From assembly GCA_023053545.1 (NCBI GenBank), contig JAKZAN010000004.1, forward strand, positions 806,001 to 870,000: 64,000 nucleotides of DNA. The letters are read 5' to 3'. This document shows positions 1-12,000 of this stretch, one piece after another. A model generated the notes under the pieces. That model was not told where the DNA came from and searched no databases. It was given only the letters and a program-made list of their open reading frames with translations. Position 1 is the stretch's first letter; every line of letters starts with the position of its first letter. Origin of the DNA: Lepidurus packardi (taxonomy: Eukaryota; Arthropoda; Branchiopoda; Notostraca; Triopsidae). Position numbers and translations under genes: made by a program.

Positions 1-3000
1 GGTTAAATTGGTCAGTAATCTACATCAGCGTCTAATCAAGACTGGGTGCTTGGCGGATTCGATTATATTAACAAGAGAACGCGCGTGAGACCTCAAGGGC
101 CATTGGACCCGAAGAAGAAGAGGAACGTTTATAAAACGTTTGATCGGAATGTGCAGAATGGCTAAACAATATACAAAAGGAAATGTACAGTCAGAAGCAA
201 ACGGTGTGAATGAAAGAGAAAGGAGGAGTCGGAAGTCTGATCTGATACTTGATTTTTGGCATCTTGGAAGTGAGCTGTACGTGGTCAGCTATAATTGTGT
301 AGGGATTGTTCTTTACACTACTACGTATGGAGGAACACCGTCGGCTATCTAGTGTCTTCCGCCTTCTATGCAACGCTATGTTTTAAGCCACATAACATTA
401 CATTCTTCGTATAAAAGCTAATAATCTTATTATAGCCAAATTTGCAAAACAGGTAAGAAGTGTAAAAGCAATGAGCAGATGCGGGCACTAGCAAAAATAA
501 GGAAAAATCTCAAAATAGTTAGAAAAGATTTTGTAGACGTTGCTACTCCCTGTCAAAGTCGATCGGGAGTTATGAGCTTTTGGTTTTCGTGGACCGTCGG
601 AACGTGGGAAGAAAAGACAGGAAGGGAATACACGGTGAGCTAACTTACCGACTTCGAAGAATAAGCAGCTTCTATAAGCATGGGTTAATGTTGTATTAAT
701 ATAGGCTAAGTGTCTTTATTCTGTATGGCAAGCAAATTCACTCGTTACACAGGGTTAAAGTAATCACGGATCAAAAGTAAAAACTCTTTTTCACCTTTAT
801 TTGGACTTCATTTGGAAAAAAACTAGAATAAATGAGCCCAGTTTGGATTTGATATGGCCCACCAAAAAGAAGTACAGATGAAAACCCAACAGAAGTGAGT
901 AAAATTCTCAAAATATTTACCACTCTGAAATAAAAACTCGAAATGTGGTCCGTTTTCGCCGTTTATTGACACGACAGAGAGAATAGACGTAGATTGTTTG
1001 CAAAAGACACATAGCCCATCAGCTATGTAGTGTCTTCTTCTATCAACACTATTAAACCGCATAGCAAATTCTTCATATAAGCCAAATTTGGAAGACAAAG
1101 TTTGAGGTAGAAAAGCCTAAAAACAAGTAGTGGGTGCGGGGCAATAGCAAAAGTAAGGAAGATTCTGGAAAAAGCAGAAAAGATTGTGTAGCCTACGTAC
1201 CGTGGGAAGAGAAGACAGGAAGGGAGTACACGGTGAGCAGTACTGACTTTTTGCCTAAAAGCCTAAACCCGGAGCGACTAGGCGGCAAAACCTCGAAAAG
1301 CCGAAACCCGGAGCGACTATAGGCAACCACCTAGCAGTCTACAAAGTTGTATTTAGTTTTTGCGATCTTTAGAGTTTCCTTTATTAATTCTTTTAGTTTT
1401 CGCTAAATTTCACGCTTCATTTCGCTGTTATTGGGTGTGGGCAATAGAAAAAGTAAGGAAAGCCGTTAAAATGATCAGAAAAGATTTTGCAGACGTTGCT
1501 AACCTTCCTGTCAAAAAATCCATCGGGAGTTATGAGTTTTTTGCAAAAAAAGTTAATCTGCCCCACTGATGGCGTTGTGTCATGGATAAGTTGAAAAGAG
1601 TGCTGACATGTCAGTTATTAAGCTTTTTTGTATGTACAGTAGTTGCTTCTGGTTACCTTTTTTGTTATGCACACTTCCGTGGCCGCTGTAATAATGCTGT
1701 GACCGCATAATGCCTATTAAAATATGCCTGAAAAAATAAAAATTACTTTGTAAAATAAAAAAAATATTTTTCTTGTTTAATTGTATATTTCTGCAATGTT
1801 CTAATAAAATTCAAATTTCAAAACACAACACAATGAAATGGAATTTTTCTGAGCTATGTTATGTAAATCTTTCATGGTAACGGCCTGATCCCTAGAAAGT
1901 ACATCACTGGTGATGGGTTCTGCCATACAACTCTCAACAATTTTGCGTTTAGGGATTCCGATCATAAGCTTATGTTGTAATTCTTCTTCTGTTCCCTTAT
2001 GAAGGCGACAACGACCTGGTAAACGATCATGGCCAACATGAGTTAGGCAACATGTAACCTTAATTCTTTTTGTAAGGTGCGATACTAGCGCAATTATAAA
2101 GCTGGTACAACGGACACCCGTACAACAAGACTTTAGTCGCTTCAAGGCACGTTTGCCTGTACCCCGATTTTTATACGAGAAAGAGCGATTGCACACGTAG
2201 GTTGTTATACTGTAACTAGTGCACTTCCGAGCTCCCCTTCGATTACGGAAACTAACACAAGCATTTCTTTCGATCTCTGTTTTCCACGACATGAAACTGT
2301 TCTCGTTAGAAAAACTGAATTTCTCTAGCTGGCAGGACAAACCATGTTTATTGTTAACATGCTTAACATAAGACGTCAGATGTGACAGCTTCTCTTCACA
2401 GCCAGGGTGATAGCAAATTATTCTTGGTTTCTGTTCGAGCTTTCTCTTTTTTCTAGCAACGTTACAGAATTCGTCGTCAGAATCGATGACTAAAGTACTG
2501 CAATTAATGGTATCAGCAGACACGCTACCACTAACACTGCTCTGAAACGCAGAATTTATTACTGGGTCGTAAGTCGGCTCTGACTGATCTAACTCGACTA
2601 AGATGTGCAATTGCTGCTTGTCAACTGAAATCACGTTTAAGGAATGCTTCTTGTCTACCGGGCCAATTAAGGGGATCTCCTCAGAAGTACGTGTTTCTTC
2701 TAATTCAAGAGAATGAACTAATTCTACATGACGGGTGAGCATGTCTGTTCTAGAAAACTGCAAACTACACTGCGGGCACTCAAAACTAGACTTGCTACAT
2801 CTTTTCTTTTCTATGTGCACCTTTAAAGTGCTCTTCCTTGTGAAAACGGTTTTACAGTCTTCGCAAATAAAGCCCTTAGATCCTTGCTCGGCAAGCAGAA
2901 TTTGACTAGAGCTTTGTTTTCCTAGCTGAAACTTGCAGCGCTTGTTTTTAATGTGATTCTCCAAATTTTGATTTGTTTTTAACGTAGTTTCACATCCCTT

Positions 3001-3462
3001 GCACGAAAATTTTGAAGGCCCTTGTTTGGTATGAGATACTACTCTTATGCCTGACTTCACACCAGGTGTTTTACCATTCGATGAAATGGCTTTAGTGACA
3101 TTTTCTTCGTGCTCTCCATTATTGGCGGCAAAAGCTTTTGGGACAGACAATTCAAAATCTGAGCTTGAATTTTCATGCGAGAACGACTCGCGAAGCCCTG
3201 AACTAACAGCGCTACTACTATTTTGCATAGAGCTGCAAAAAGAAACTGCAACAGGTGTTATCACATTTGTAGTTTCAATTGGATGACTGGGAATAACTGA
3301 CGCAGTTTCTACCACATCAAGAACCGGAAGAGTGCAGTTCTCTGACAAAAAGAGGGGTGACTGACTAGCACGCTCAATCACAGGCACAAAATGATTGGGA
3401 TTCCAGGATGTTGGAGGGACTAAACGTCCATTTTCCTTCTTCGTGAAGTTTGCCAAAAGCCC
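1..3462 (-). repeat. Left arm of a 3.46 kb inverted repeat
   Basis: This block is the reverse complement of 33572-37030. The arms are 3462 and 3459 bases long, and the difference is one 3-base indel in the OTU/zinc-finger gene (near 3048). The few other differences I saw change single residues. Homology stops abruptly at 3462, inside the gene, followed by 26 unrelated bases and the scaffold gap. Because base 1 already pairs with 37030, the copy may continue outside the window. It is best read as a second, opposite-facing copy of the element at 32365-38432. Bases 1-1800 hold no gene: they contain three degenerate copies of a roughly 90-120 bp motif (near 498-640, 1155-1238 and 1440-1545). Confidence 0.93.
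1801..3456 (-). pseudogene. 3' part of OTU/C2H2 zinc-finger gene (truncated copy)
   Basis: An open frame of about 550 codons with no start codon of its own; the N-terminal OTU core present in the 32812-35230 copy is missing here. What remains has three consecutive C2H2 fingers (CKGC..H, CEDC..H, CPQC..H), a fourth CYHPGC..H finger, a KKRK basic patch and a C-terminal Cys/His domain ending HVGH. Compared with the full copy it has one extra codon and a few substitutions. It is broken by the homology edge at 3462, so it cannot make the complete protein unless the missing half lies in the gap. Confidence 0.85.
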
Positions 3463-3488
3463 TGTTCCTGACCGTAACTATGACAAAT

Positions 3489-3588
3489 NNNNNNNNNNNN
3501 NNNNNNNNNNNNNNNNNNNNNNNNNNNNNNNNNNNNNNNNNNNNNNNNNNNNNNNNNNNNNNNNNNNNNNNNNNNNNNNNNNNNNNNN
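3489..3588. other. Scaffold gap of 100 N
   Basis: Exactly 100 undetermined bases, the conventional size for a join of unknown length. Order, orientation and distance of 1-3488 relative to the rest should not be trusted. Open frames that read through this stretch are not real. Confidence 0.99.
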
Positions 3589-3824
3589 GGGACGAAGGGA
3601 GGAGGAGAGGCGAGAAGGCGCTTGGGGAAAAAGGGGAGTCGGCCGCGCCCACCCCAGTGTGCCGGCACCTTTCCAAGTCAGGGTCGCCTCGCCCACGGCC
3701 TACCCCTAACCCCGGGGTGAGCCCTATCGCTCTCTAAGGGTTGGAGGTCCTATCACTCTAAACCCATTCCTTGACGTGACAAGAGCAACATGGAAAGTGC
3801 AAAAAAACAACAACCACGGTAACG

Positions 3825-4334
3825 GTGCAGGTAGGCGGGCAGTGGCTGGTGCAGGACCTGACGATACCCCCACCCCCACTAGGGTGGTTGATACCACCCC
3901 AGCCAGTCCAACTCCGCAGCCCCCCGCTACCAACTAACCGTCCGGCAGGCCAGGAGCAGGGCGCTCGGGGACTTTCCCCAGACCCGGGGGTGGACTCCAG
4001 GTTTGAGGGAATGCCGGAGTTGACGAGGATACCGGCGTGGGTTCGAGCACCGCAGGTGGTCGCGATGCAGGGGAGGGCCTCCGCCGCTGCCAAGAAAATC
4101 AAACAGCTGGAGGCCTGCCTAATCGGAGAACGCTGGAGGGCCCAGCAGGAGCGAGGAGAGTGGCGGGGCCAGGTAGAGGATCTTCGACAGGCCTTGGGCG
4201 AGCTGGAAAACCAGTGGGAAGCCCGCATGGCCAACCTGACCCAACAGCTGGAAGAATTGGATGTCAAATTGGAGTTTGTGGCATACCAGCATGCCCGCAA
4301 CTTGTGGACCTCACGGGGGGGCGGAGATTGCTAA
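3825..4334 (+). pseudogene. Gag-like coiled-coil frame of LTR element
   Basis: Not assignable to a named family from motifs. The first third is proline-rich; from about codon 75 it is a long amphipathic heptad region (from AAAKKIKQLEA to QQLEELDVKLEFV), which resembles the coiled-coil part of some arthropod retroelement Gag proteins. The nearby ATG at 3790 reads only ten codons before a stop. A second frame here (GNGAGRRAVAGAGPDD...) also looks protein-like and hands over to this one, so the original gene has probably suffered frameshifts, one likely in the A7 run at about 3800. No zinc knuckle is present. Confidence 0.4.
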
Positions 4335-4553
4335 ATTCACCTTCGGTACCACCGCTGTTACCCGAGATTGAAATACACTGTTAACGCGTACAACAGTCTG
4401 AGTTCGCTTACTATGCGTTTTCAGGGAAGGTGAAGGGCAGACACGAGAGACTCCTCTAGACAACTGGCGCTGGAGCCAGCTGACGTGACGTAGCCGCCAG
4501 CTGGAGAACTACGTGGGATACCTTCCAGAAAGCAGCCAAGCAGCGCAGAAATC

Positions 4554-4873
4554 TCTTCGAGGAAGCTCCCGGCGTATGGGGCGATACCAGCTATCCCTCG
4601 ATAACCATCTCCGGGTCGTTTACCGTGGTAGTACTAGTGATCGTCGCCATCCTGAGTTGGTGCCTATGGCGAGTAACAGCTGGACGTGACCAAGCGCTCC
4701 TGACACGGATCGAGCAATTGGAGGCAACCTTACGGCTCCATGAGCCAGCCGCCTTGGGCAGACCCAGCTACAACATCGACGCACTTGTGCGACGTGTGCG
4801 AGCCATAGAAGTAAGGATGCGTGACCATGGAGGCGTACTCCCGCTGACCATGGAGGGAACCGCCGACCAGTAA
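4554..4873 (+). CDS. Membrane-anchored tail of an env-like protein (fragment)
   Basis: The frame upstream of the first ATG (4625) is open and contains a strong hydrophobic segment (SFTVVVLVIVAILSWCLW) followed by a charged heptad tail and a stop at 4873. A single-pass segment near the C terminus, just upstream of the 3' LTR, is where an envelope-like third gene would sit in an env-carrying LTR element. No ectodomain is left, so this is only a positional inference; it could equally be an unrelated membrane protein tail. Confidence 0.35.
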
Positions 4874-5118
4874 TCAAGACAATCAGTGTAGTGGTAGTGT
4901 CGTACTTGTTCCCCTCAGTACAAGTTACCCCAAAGTATCCACGGTTTAGTCTAGTGTTTAACCAGTAGTTATCAACTATTAGGTGTGTACGCTTGCTGAT
5001 TTTAACCATGTGCTTGCAAGCTTGTCATTAAATTTCGCCTGGCATTGCCTCTAGATAGCGCTATCGACGCGTGGTCCGCTTGTTTCGACCGGGACGTTCG
5101 AAAGCGGGCCGGGGGTAA

Positions 5119-5527
5119 TGTCACGGCTATATTTCGCATTGCTTGCTTTTTCTCACGCTTCGCTTTACTTATTCAGTTAAGATCAGCGTAACACCAGAGG
5201 ATCCATCCGCCTGTGTACCGGATTACGCGTCCTGTACGGATACACCAGGCAGGATGGATCCCTGAGAGTGAGGATGATGTTTTTCAGTTAACCAAGTCAG
5301 TTGGTTAGAGAGTTGAAGTACTAGTCGGTAGTCTGTTAGTGGGAGCGTAAAAGGGTAGACTCTCCTAGTAGTGTGTTAGGCAGTAGTCCTCTGTTTTTCA
5401 TGTAGTGTTTTTGTCCTCTTAACTTTACCACTGTAATCTTCCCGAATACAGTTCTATAAATCCACCTTTCCCGAACATTACTCTAATCCCTTGCTAGATT
5501 GATGCCCTGGCAAAATTAGACGTGACA
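5119..5527 (+). repeat. 3' LTR (TG...CA, 409 bp)
   Basis: Begins TGTCACGG after the polypurine tract and ends CGTGACA, giving short inverted ends. The same sequence occurs in reverse orientation at 26114-26524, clearly homologous but diverged. Inside lies an imperfect hairpin near 5200-5262, with GGATCCATCC at its left foot and GGATGGATCC at its right foot. Confidence 0.85.
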
Positions 5528-5611
5528 ATATTAAGACAGGTACTGGTCTACCTGTTTTATTCCAAGCTGGGACAGTGTCGGCTATACTACATCTACAACG
5601 AGTTCGCTCTC

Positions 5612-6169
5612 ATGGCGCCTTTTAAGGGATGTTTATCGGTTGAATGTTATATGAAGGCGTTAAACCCACAACAGCGAGGTGGTGGAGGTGAAACTTTTTA
5701 TCGAGGCAACCACCGTCAACGTGGTTATGGATTTTTCTCGCGCTACATAATACCAATTTTCCGTGGATTAGTAGCACCCTCGCTCAGACATCTAGTTAGA
5801 AACGTGGCTCGTGATGTCTCATCGGGTAAGAAATTGACAGACACCATGAAAACTCGAGGTATGGAAAGTTTACAACAAATGGGTCAAGAAATTTTGCAAC
5901 GCAACACCAACGATGCAAAAGCTCAAGTTGGACAAGGGTTCATTCAATTCTTAAACAAAACTCCTCTTCAACGACAGCTCAGTATGTCTAGCACCACAGT
6001 TGTGAAAACACCTCGTCGTCGTCGTCCTCGTCGAAAATTAGCGGGTGCTGTGGCACCTTATCCAACAGGTAGCGGACGTAAACGTAAATCTTCAGCAGTC
6101 AAACGTAAAAAACCTCGTGTCAAGAAGCGCTCAATTAAACGAAAAACAGCCACCGATATATTCGGTTAG
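5612..6169 (+). CDS. Viral core/pX-like basic protein
   Basis: 185 codons, starting at the ATG of MAPFKGC. The N-terminal half has a glycine-rich stretch and a hydrophobic segment (FFSRYIIPIFRGLVAP) followed by a region resembling adenovirus pX/pVI-type minor proteins. The C terminus is strongly basic (RRRRPRRKL, KRKKPRVKKRSIKRK), as expected of a DNA-condensing virion core protein. Its stop codon is followed immediately by the ATG of the capsid gene, and a protease of adenain type lies downstream, so the three look like one morphogenesis cluster of a Polinton/adintovirus-like element. The LTR at 5119-5527 ends 84 bases upstream and has probably replaced the native promoter. The frame itself is intact. 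Confidence 0.65.
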   Translation: MAPFKGCLSVECYMKALNPQQRGGGGETFYRGNHRQRGYGFFSRYIIPIFRGLVAPSLRHLVRNVARDVSSGKKLTDTMKTRGMESLQQMGQEILQRNTNDAKAQVGQGFIQFLNKTPLQRQLSMSSTTVVKTPRRRRPRRKLAGAVAPYPTGSGRKRKSSAVKRKKPRVKKRSIKRKTATDIFG

Positions 6170-6566
6170 ATGGATACCATCCGCGAGGGTAGCACACCTT
6201 TCATTTCAGACAAACTAGACTTGTTGAGTATTCCTCATACTGAAGCTGGTATTAGTCAATCTAAAGATTTTATTGTTCAAACTCGCGCGTCATCCAAAGA
6301 CAATGTAGCTCCTATAGAATTTAATTTTTCCACCCACTCCAACCAATTTTTGGATCTGGAACGTCCCCAGCTTTACGCGCAAGTTAAAATTGTACGCAGC
6401 GACGGGGTTAATATTACAGATTCAGATTCTGTTTTTCCAGTCAACAATCTGCTTCATTCGCTCTTTAGTCAAGTTGATCTGTATCTCAACGATACGCTTG
6501 TCACTTCTTCAGGGCAAAATTACGGTTACAAAAGTTTTTTAAATTGTTTGCTACGCCATGGTGAAG
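6170..6566 (+). pseudogene. Capsid gene (F54H12.2-like), N-terminal part, interrupted
   Basis: First 132 codons of a protein of the F54H12.2-like family, found next to adenain-like proteases in many animal genomes and probably a double-jelly-roll major capsid protein of Polinton-like viruses (family role is inference). Recognisable stretches are SKDNVAPIEF, FLDLERPQLY, PVNNLLHSLFSQVDLYLND and GYKSFLNCLL. The frame runs into the 8 kb transposon at 6567 and reads a stop at 6598. The rest lies at 14603-15471. The coding lengths on the two sides add up to a multiple of three, so the insertion appears to be the only lesion. Confidence 0.8.
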
Positions 6567-6915
6567 TATGGCATTCGGTAAGCCCCAAAACTATTTGATA
6601 TACAACAGAAAACGGACTTGACTGATAGACGACCTAATAGATAGATAGCCTAAAAGACGACCCGTAAAAATCTATCAAACGCTATCAAGTTGTATCAAAC
6701 CTTCTTTCAAACGCTATCAAGTTGTATCAAAACTTCTATCAACTGCTATCAACTTGTATCAAAACTTCTATCAACTGCTATCAACTTGTATCAAACTCCA
6801 CCTAGTGTATCAACTTCGAACAAGTTGTATCAAACTTTCTCTTCTGTGTTTTCAAGTGCTATCAACTCACCGATTTTGTACAAGTTTGTCTCGCCTGGCC
6901 CGGGCCAGGCTCGCT
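6567..6915 (+). repeat. Left terminal inverted repeat with subterminal tandem motifs
   Basis: Pairs with 14234-14596. Inside are repeated copies of a roughly 31 bp motif built from CTATCAACTTGTATCAAA and its variants (about 6680-6840), mirrored in the right end; such arrays are typical transposase binding sites. The left copy has about 20 extra bases near 6630 and lacks about 40 bases present in the right copy. The repeat ends in a CCTGGCCCGGGCCAGG palindrome near 6895-6910. Confidence 0.9.
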
Positions 6916-7270
6916 TCAAGGGACGGCCATTTTGTTGTTAGCTGTGACAACAGCTTATATCGTCCAGACTTTAGCCTTGTTTTTGAATGACGATTGTTTT
7001 TCGTATTCTTAATAAGACTAATAGTGTCCTGTTTCTTAATAAGACTAGTAGTAATAGTTACCTGTCCAATAATAGTGAAGACAAAGAAGATTTTTACTAA
7101 GTCTTATAGTGAAAAAAAAACAACACTTCTAAGAAAGTGTTGTTTAAATTAATTGGTAAGTTTTTAGAAGAGGACAGTTTGATATTACTATTATTTTTAT
7201 AATACTCTTTCCGGTTTGGGATCCCGCGCTTTTTCAATACTTTTAACTTCATTTGAAGAAAACGATTAAC

Positions 7271-9000
7271 ATGGACGAATTCACGGATTTTTTCGAAAGT
7301 TTGCGAACTAAGATACCTTACTGGCGTGAATCCTACCCAACGGATGATGCTACGTTGGTTGAGCGCACTGTTTCTGATATCGAGTCTTATTATCGCGCAA
7401 TTAGTGGGTTACTACTGCGAAAGGTTAGTGCGTTTATGATTTAAACAAATTAATCTATTTTCTGGCGACTGCCATTCAGGAAGCATTTACTCCTCCTGTC
7501 GTTGCGACACTTGAAAGTTTACTTGATGGTGTTAGTGCCGCACTGGAAATCTGGAAGTCGTTACCAGTAGCCACCAGCTCGTGTTGCGCTTTGTATTTTG
7601 CTCCGAATAAGCAACGTACACTTCACGATGGCGGTAATGGGAGACCCAGGTACTTGATTTTACAAGAACAAGTTCAAGAACTCTGCTCTTTCGGTAAGCT
7701 AGGATATTTAAAAGTAAATGCAATAGCCCCGTCATTTCGATATAGGTTTTAACTGTAAACAGATTGCGGGGATGCTAGGAGTCTCGCGTAATACTATGTC
7801 TCGTCGCTTTGCCGAATGGGGGTTACAAAGGAAATTTAGGTAATTGTGTTGTTTTAAATGACTTGCTCGTTTTTGTACTTTTAGTACGTCCATTACCTAG
7901 GTTTTCGAATGTTTCCGACGCTGAATTGATCAACGTAATTCGAGAAATTCATCTTGACCATCGACATTTAGGATGTACCGTGCTTTATGGGCTTCTACGT
8001 GCAAGAGGTTTGCACATACAACGAGACAGAGTCCATTCAGCCCTTCGCCAATGTGATCCGCTTAATGTAACGTTTCTAACTTCTTTTTTATTCGTGTTAG
8101 TTGTATTTTATTGCCTCTCAGGTTCGAAGGAGATGGGGTGCGCTGGTGACCCGAAAAAAATATTCGGTGAAGGGTGCCAATTCTCTCTGGCATATAGATG
8201 GCCATCATTCTTTGATTCGCTGGGGCATCGTAATCCATGGTGGCATAGATGGCTTTTCTCGGCTCGTTGTGTTCCTTTCTGCGAGCGGAAACAACCGTGC
8301 CGCTACTGTGTTGAAGCGTTTTGAAGAAGCTGCCGAGAGCTACGGTTATCCTTCACGAGTGAGAAGTGACAAAGGGCTAGAAAATGTCTTAGTTTGTCGA
8401 CGAATGGTCGAAGTACGCGGTGTTGGTCGGCGAAGTTTTATTACGGGACGCAGCGTTCACAATCAGAGGATTGAACGTCTTTGGCGCGATGTGTACCGTT
8501 GCTTCGTTATCACGTACTATTCCCTATTTTACCATTTCGAACATTCGCAGATACTCGACCCATCGAACCCGTATCACATTTTTGCTCTACGCTACGTCTT
8601 CTTGCCAAGAATTAACGCGGGACTTAAAAGATTTCGACAAGGATGGAACTTCCATAAACTTCGCACGGAACGTAATTGGAGCCCTAATATGATATGGGTA
8701 AATAACATGATTAGCCTTGCCGAAGAGCCTGACGAGGTTGACGACAGTTATGGAGTCGATGATGACGGTCCAGCTGACCCAGAATTGGACAATTACAATG
8801 AAGCCTCCGAGGATGAAGCAATTAACGAAACTGCGGATTACCCGTGTCCCATGAGTGGCGAGAATTACCGTCTACTTTGCGAACATATTAATCCTCTGAA
8901 AATCTCTACAAATCATGCGCAAGATGTTTTCGAGGAAGTTTTGAATTATTTGGAAACCTTGCGTGAGAATAACGATTTCGTCATGTTGCCGCGAGTGTAA
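7271..9000 (+). CDS. IS3EU-type integrase-like DDE transposase
   Basis: Five exons by splice consensus: 7271-7423, 7480-7693, 7746-7839, 7901-8066 and 8122-9000. A helix-turn-helix region (KQIAGMLGVSRNTMSRRF) precedes an rve-type catalytic core: first Asp in LWHIDGHHSL, second in RVRSDKGLEN, Glu in NQRIERLWRDVYR. An acidic C-terminal tail (DEPDEVDD-like, codons for DDDGPADPELD) follows. All catalytic residues are present and no exon has a stop, so the gene could still be active. It would cut and join the ends of the surrounding element. The start was chosen because it is the first ATG of the frame leading into exon 2. Introns of 52 to 61 bases match the host gene style. Confidence 0.8.
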
Positions 9001-9082
9001 GTTTCCCCGCAACTGTTAGCTTCTTGGCGCTGGACGGGTAAACACGTTTTTGCTCCAAGTTTTAATACCAAAATATCTCGTG

Positions 9083-12000
9083 ATGGATTCGTCATCGAAG
9101 GTTTTAAAACAAGTATTGTGGGATTTGGGAAAGGAACATTTATTGGAAACCTTTAAATTAAATATGGTAATTACATTTTCAATGACTTTGTGGACACCAC
9201 ATGTTATTGACAATCAACCGCATGCTATATTGTTTATATATTTTTAACAGATGCATATAGTAATAACTTTCTGATGCATAGACGAAGGCGTGTCAAAATA
9301 ATCTGTTCTCTTGTCTTTTTGGACAGATAACCGACGAAAACGCCAAATTCATTAGCGAGGCTCAACTAAACGCTCTTGGTTTGACAGAGATTGGTTTGCA
9401 GCTTAACTTTAAGTCTTTCTTCCGGAAACATGAAGAAGGTACCTATGGCTTACCTGGACAAAGCCAGTGTACCAACGCTGTTTCGCAGTATAATTCTCCT
9501 TCCATAGGTTTGTTATTTTCAACTTAATTTGTTTTATACATACCACTATCGTCTTTTAGTATAGGACAGTCTCATGAAAATGCGTTCCGGCGATTATCGC
9601 AAGCTGAATGTGCCACAAATAATTTGTCTCAAGTCGAGAAGGAGTGTCGTGATGCATTCAAACCATACAGCAAGCCTACAAATTTCAAAAACAAACGTCA
9701 CAAAATTGATGAATCTTATTTTGACTCACCATCATCGGTAGCTAAGCTAGAGTCAAGCCGTGGTAAACGGAGCATGCCGCGTCATTTGGAAGATGACCGT
9801 ATTGTTGGGTTTTTGAAATGGAATTCGCAAACAACAGCGGCCAGAAACGTCATTGTTGAAACGTCCATGCAACTGGGTGCCCACGATTCAGCAACCGTAG
9901 TGATGGAACGTATAATTTCCTTCTTGAGCCGTCGGCCAAAGGTTTATAAATATATGTATGTATATTGTATATTTATTTATTCTTTTTCCCCTAGTTTGCC
10001 TTCGTGTCACATCATGATATCCAACTAGTCCGTGTAAAAGGGCGAGAGGTTCACGAGGTAGATGTCGAAAAGATAGATGGGGCAACTATTTGTAGGTTTT
10101 ATCCAAAAGAAAAGTCTGCCGTTTATTTTCGAGCTCGGGTAACCCGTTTCATAACAACAATAAAAATCGTAAACCTACTATCGTTTTACAGGAATGGGAA
10201 TTGGTTAAAGGAGAGAATCCAAAGCGAGCTCCCCAATCAGATTCCGACTCCGATTTTGAAATTACTGCCAGACCCTTGACGGTACACAGTCCTCGCTTCT
10301 TCAAACCTTTTACTTAATTCTGCCTTTTTTCATACCAAAACTTACCAGAAAAAGACAGTTGATCTTTCTTCTTCGGACACGGATTCCAATGCACGTACCC
10401 AGGATGTACCCCAGTATTCTGCGCTTTCTCCAAGTAAACCATCAGTCAAAGAGTCCGAAATCGCTGATGATGGTAAAAAAAGTGAAACCCTCCCCGATTT
10501 TGTTAATTTTATGGACTCCATTGGCGGGTACTGCACTAATATTTTTTCTAAACAAAAATACTTACACAGTTACAAGTAGGATTGTTTCAAACGGAACTGG
10601 GTCGCGTGAGCTTAACCTTCCCGTCTTTGTCCCTGTAATGGATACAACGTCCGTTGGCGACAAGTACGTGAAGTATTTCCCACCTTCTTTAAGAGGCAAC
10701 TAATTTTGTTCTTTCCAGAGCTAGTAATCGGTCCCTCATAATAGATGTGTTAAATACGCTCAAGTCAAGTATGCTGCCTGGCGTTGTCCAAATTTATTCA
10801 ACAAGAAGCAATGCGTTTTCGAAGTTCTGCGAAAAGTCACAATTAGATAGCAAATTGGTGATGAAACACCTCAGCGTGACCCTGGCAGGGGAATCTGGAA
10901 TTGACGCTGGAGCGTTGACTAGGGAGTTCTGTCGTCTTGCGCTTATTCAAGCTTTCCAGGAGCTGTGTGAGCCCGCCCCGTTTGGATATATTTTTTCATC
11001 CAGTGCACTGGCATTGGAAGAGGAGAAGTTCGTTCATTTTGCCAAACTTATCGTTGTCGCACTTTTGAATGGCCATCCAGGTCCCAAAAGCTTCGCTCCG
11101 GCAGTCGCTAATTGGCTTTTGCAATGCCGTAAAGCTGACGCAGAACCGTCCATTTGCGATATTCCCGGAGAAGAACTGAGAAGCACTTTGACGAATGTAA
11201 TAATAAAAAAACATGTTGCGGTTATAAAATCAATATTTGCAGGTACGTGACGCTGGCTCGAAAGAGGAATTTTTAGCATTGCTTTCCCACACTGATTTGC
11301 TATCAAAACTTGGCTGCAGACGTTTGCCATCGTTTAACGAAAAGGATTCCTTTATTAAAGCGGCTTGCAAATTCTTTGTTATTCACAGCGTGAAAGCGCC
11401 GATGGACCAGTTTTTACAAGGTAAGCTGTTAATTACAGTGCTAAGTAAAGTGGACCAATAAACGATCCGTAACTTTTCATAGGTTTGGGAGAATTAAATT
11501 TCTTGGATTCGGCCAGACAATTGCCAGATCATTTCTGGCCGTTATTTGTTGCTAAATCAGTTGACGATATAGTTGCCAAGGAACTAGTAGAATTGTTCCA
11601 AATTGAGTTTGCGGATATCGGTAATACGAAACGCCCAAAAGAAGAGGCTGTTATAGAACACCTTTTTAACACGTGGCAAGAGATTGAAGGTGAATATAGA
11701 GCTATAGTTACACTTTTATAAAAAATTTTGACCTATTAATGTTTTCCGACTTTAGAGTGTCCGCTTCAATGTCAGATCTATTTGCCCGGCTTGACCGCTG
11801 CCGAAGATACCCAAACAAGTGAAACAGTAGCCTTAAGTCTGGGTTGCTTTCTCACATTTGCAACTGGTTCACAAGGGTTAAGCGCTGTGGGGTATGGGAG
11901 TTTTACCCCTACCATCCAATTTTACCACCCCGCGCCTGAAGAGGACAATGCTAAGTTTTATATCACTGCCCATGTATGTGCAAATACCGTCATCATTCCT

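Larger units (their letters stand above)
3589..5527 (+). mobile_element. 3' portion of an LTR retrotransposon
   Basis: GC-rich sequence unlike its surroundings, ending in a polypurine-type tract (AAAGCGGGCCGGGGG, 5101-5115) directly before a long terminal repeat at 5119-5527. The 5' LTR and pol are absent, lost either to deletion or to the gap at 3489-3588. What is left is a coiled-coil frame (3825-4334) and a membrane-anchored tail (about 4554-4873), with 220 bases of apparent non-coding sequence between them. A related LTR sits inverted at 26114-26524. The Gypsy-like assignment rests on the TG..CA LTR and polypurine tract only. Confidence 0.75.

Noticed and set aside
3374-3737. Several open frames of 70-100 codons on both strands
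   Set aside because: They read through the N gap; the X residues are not sequence.
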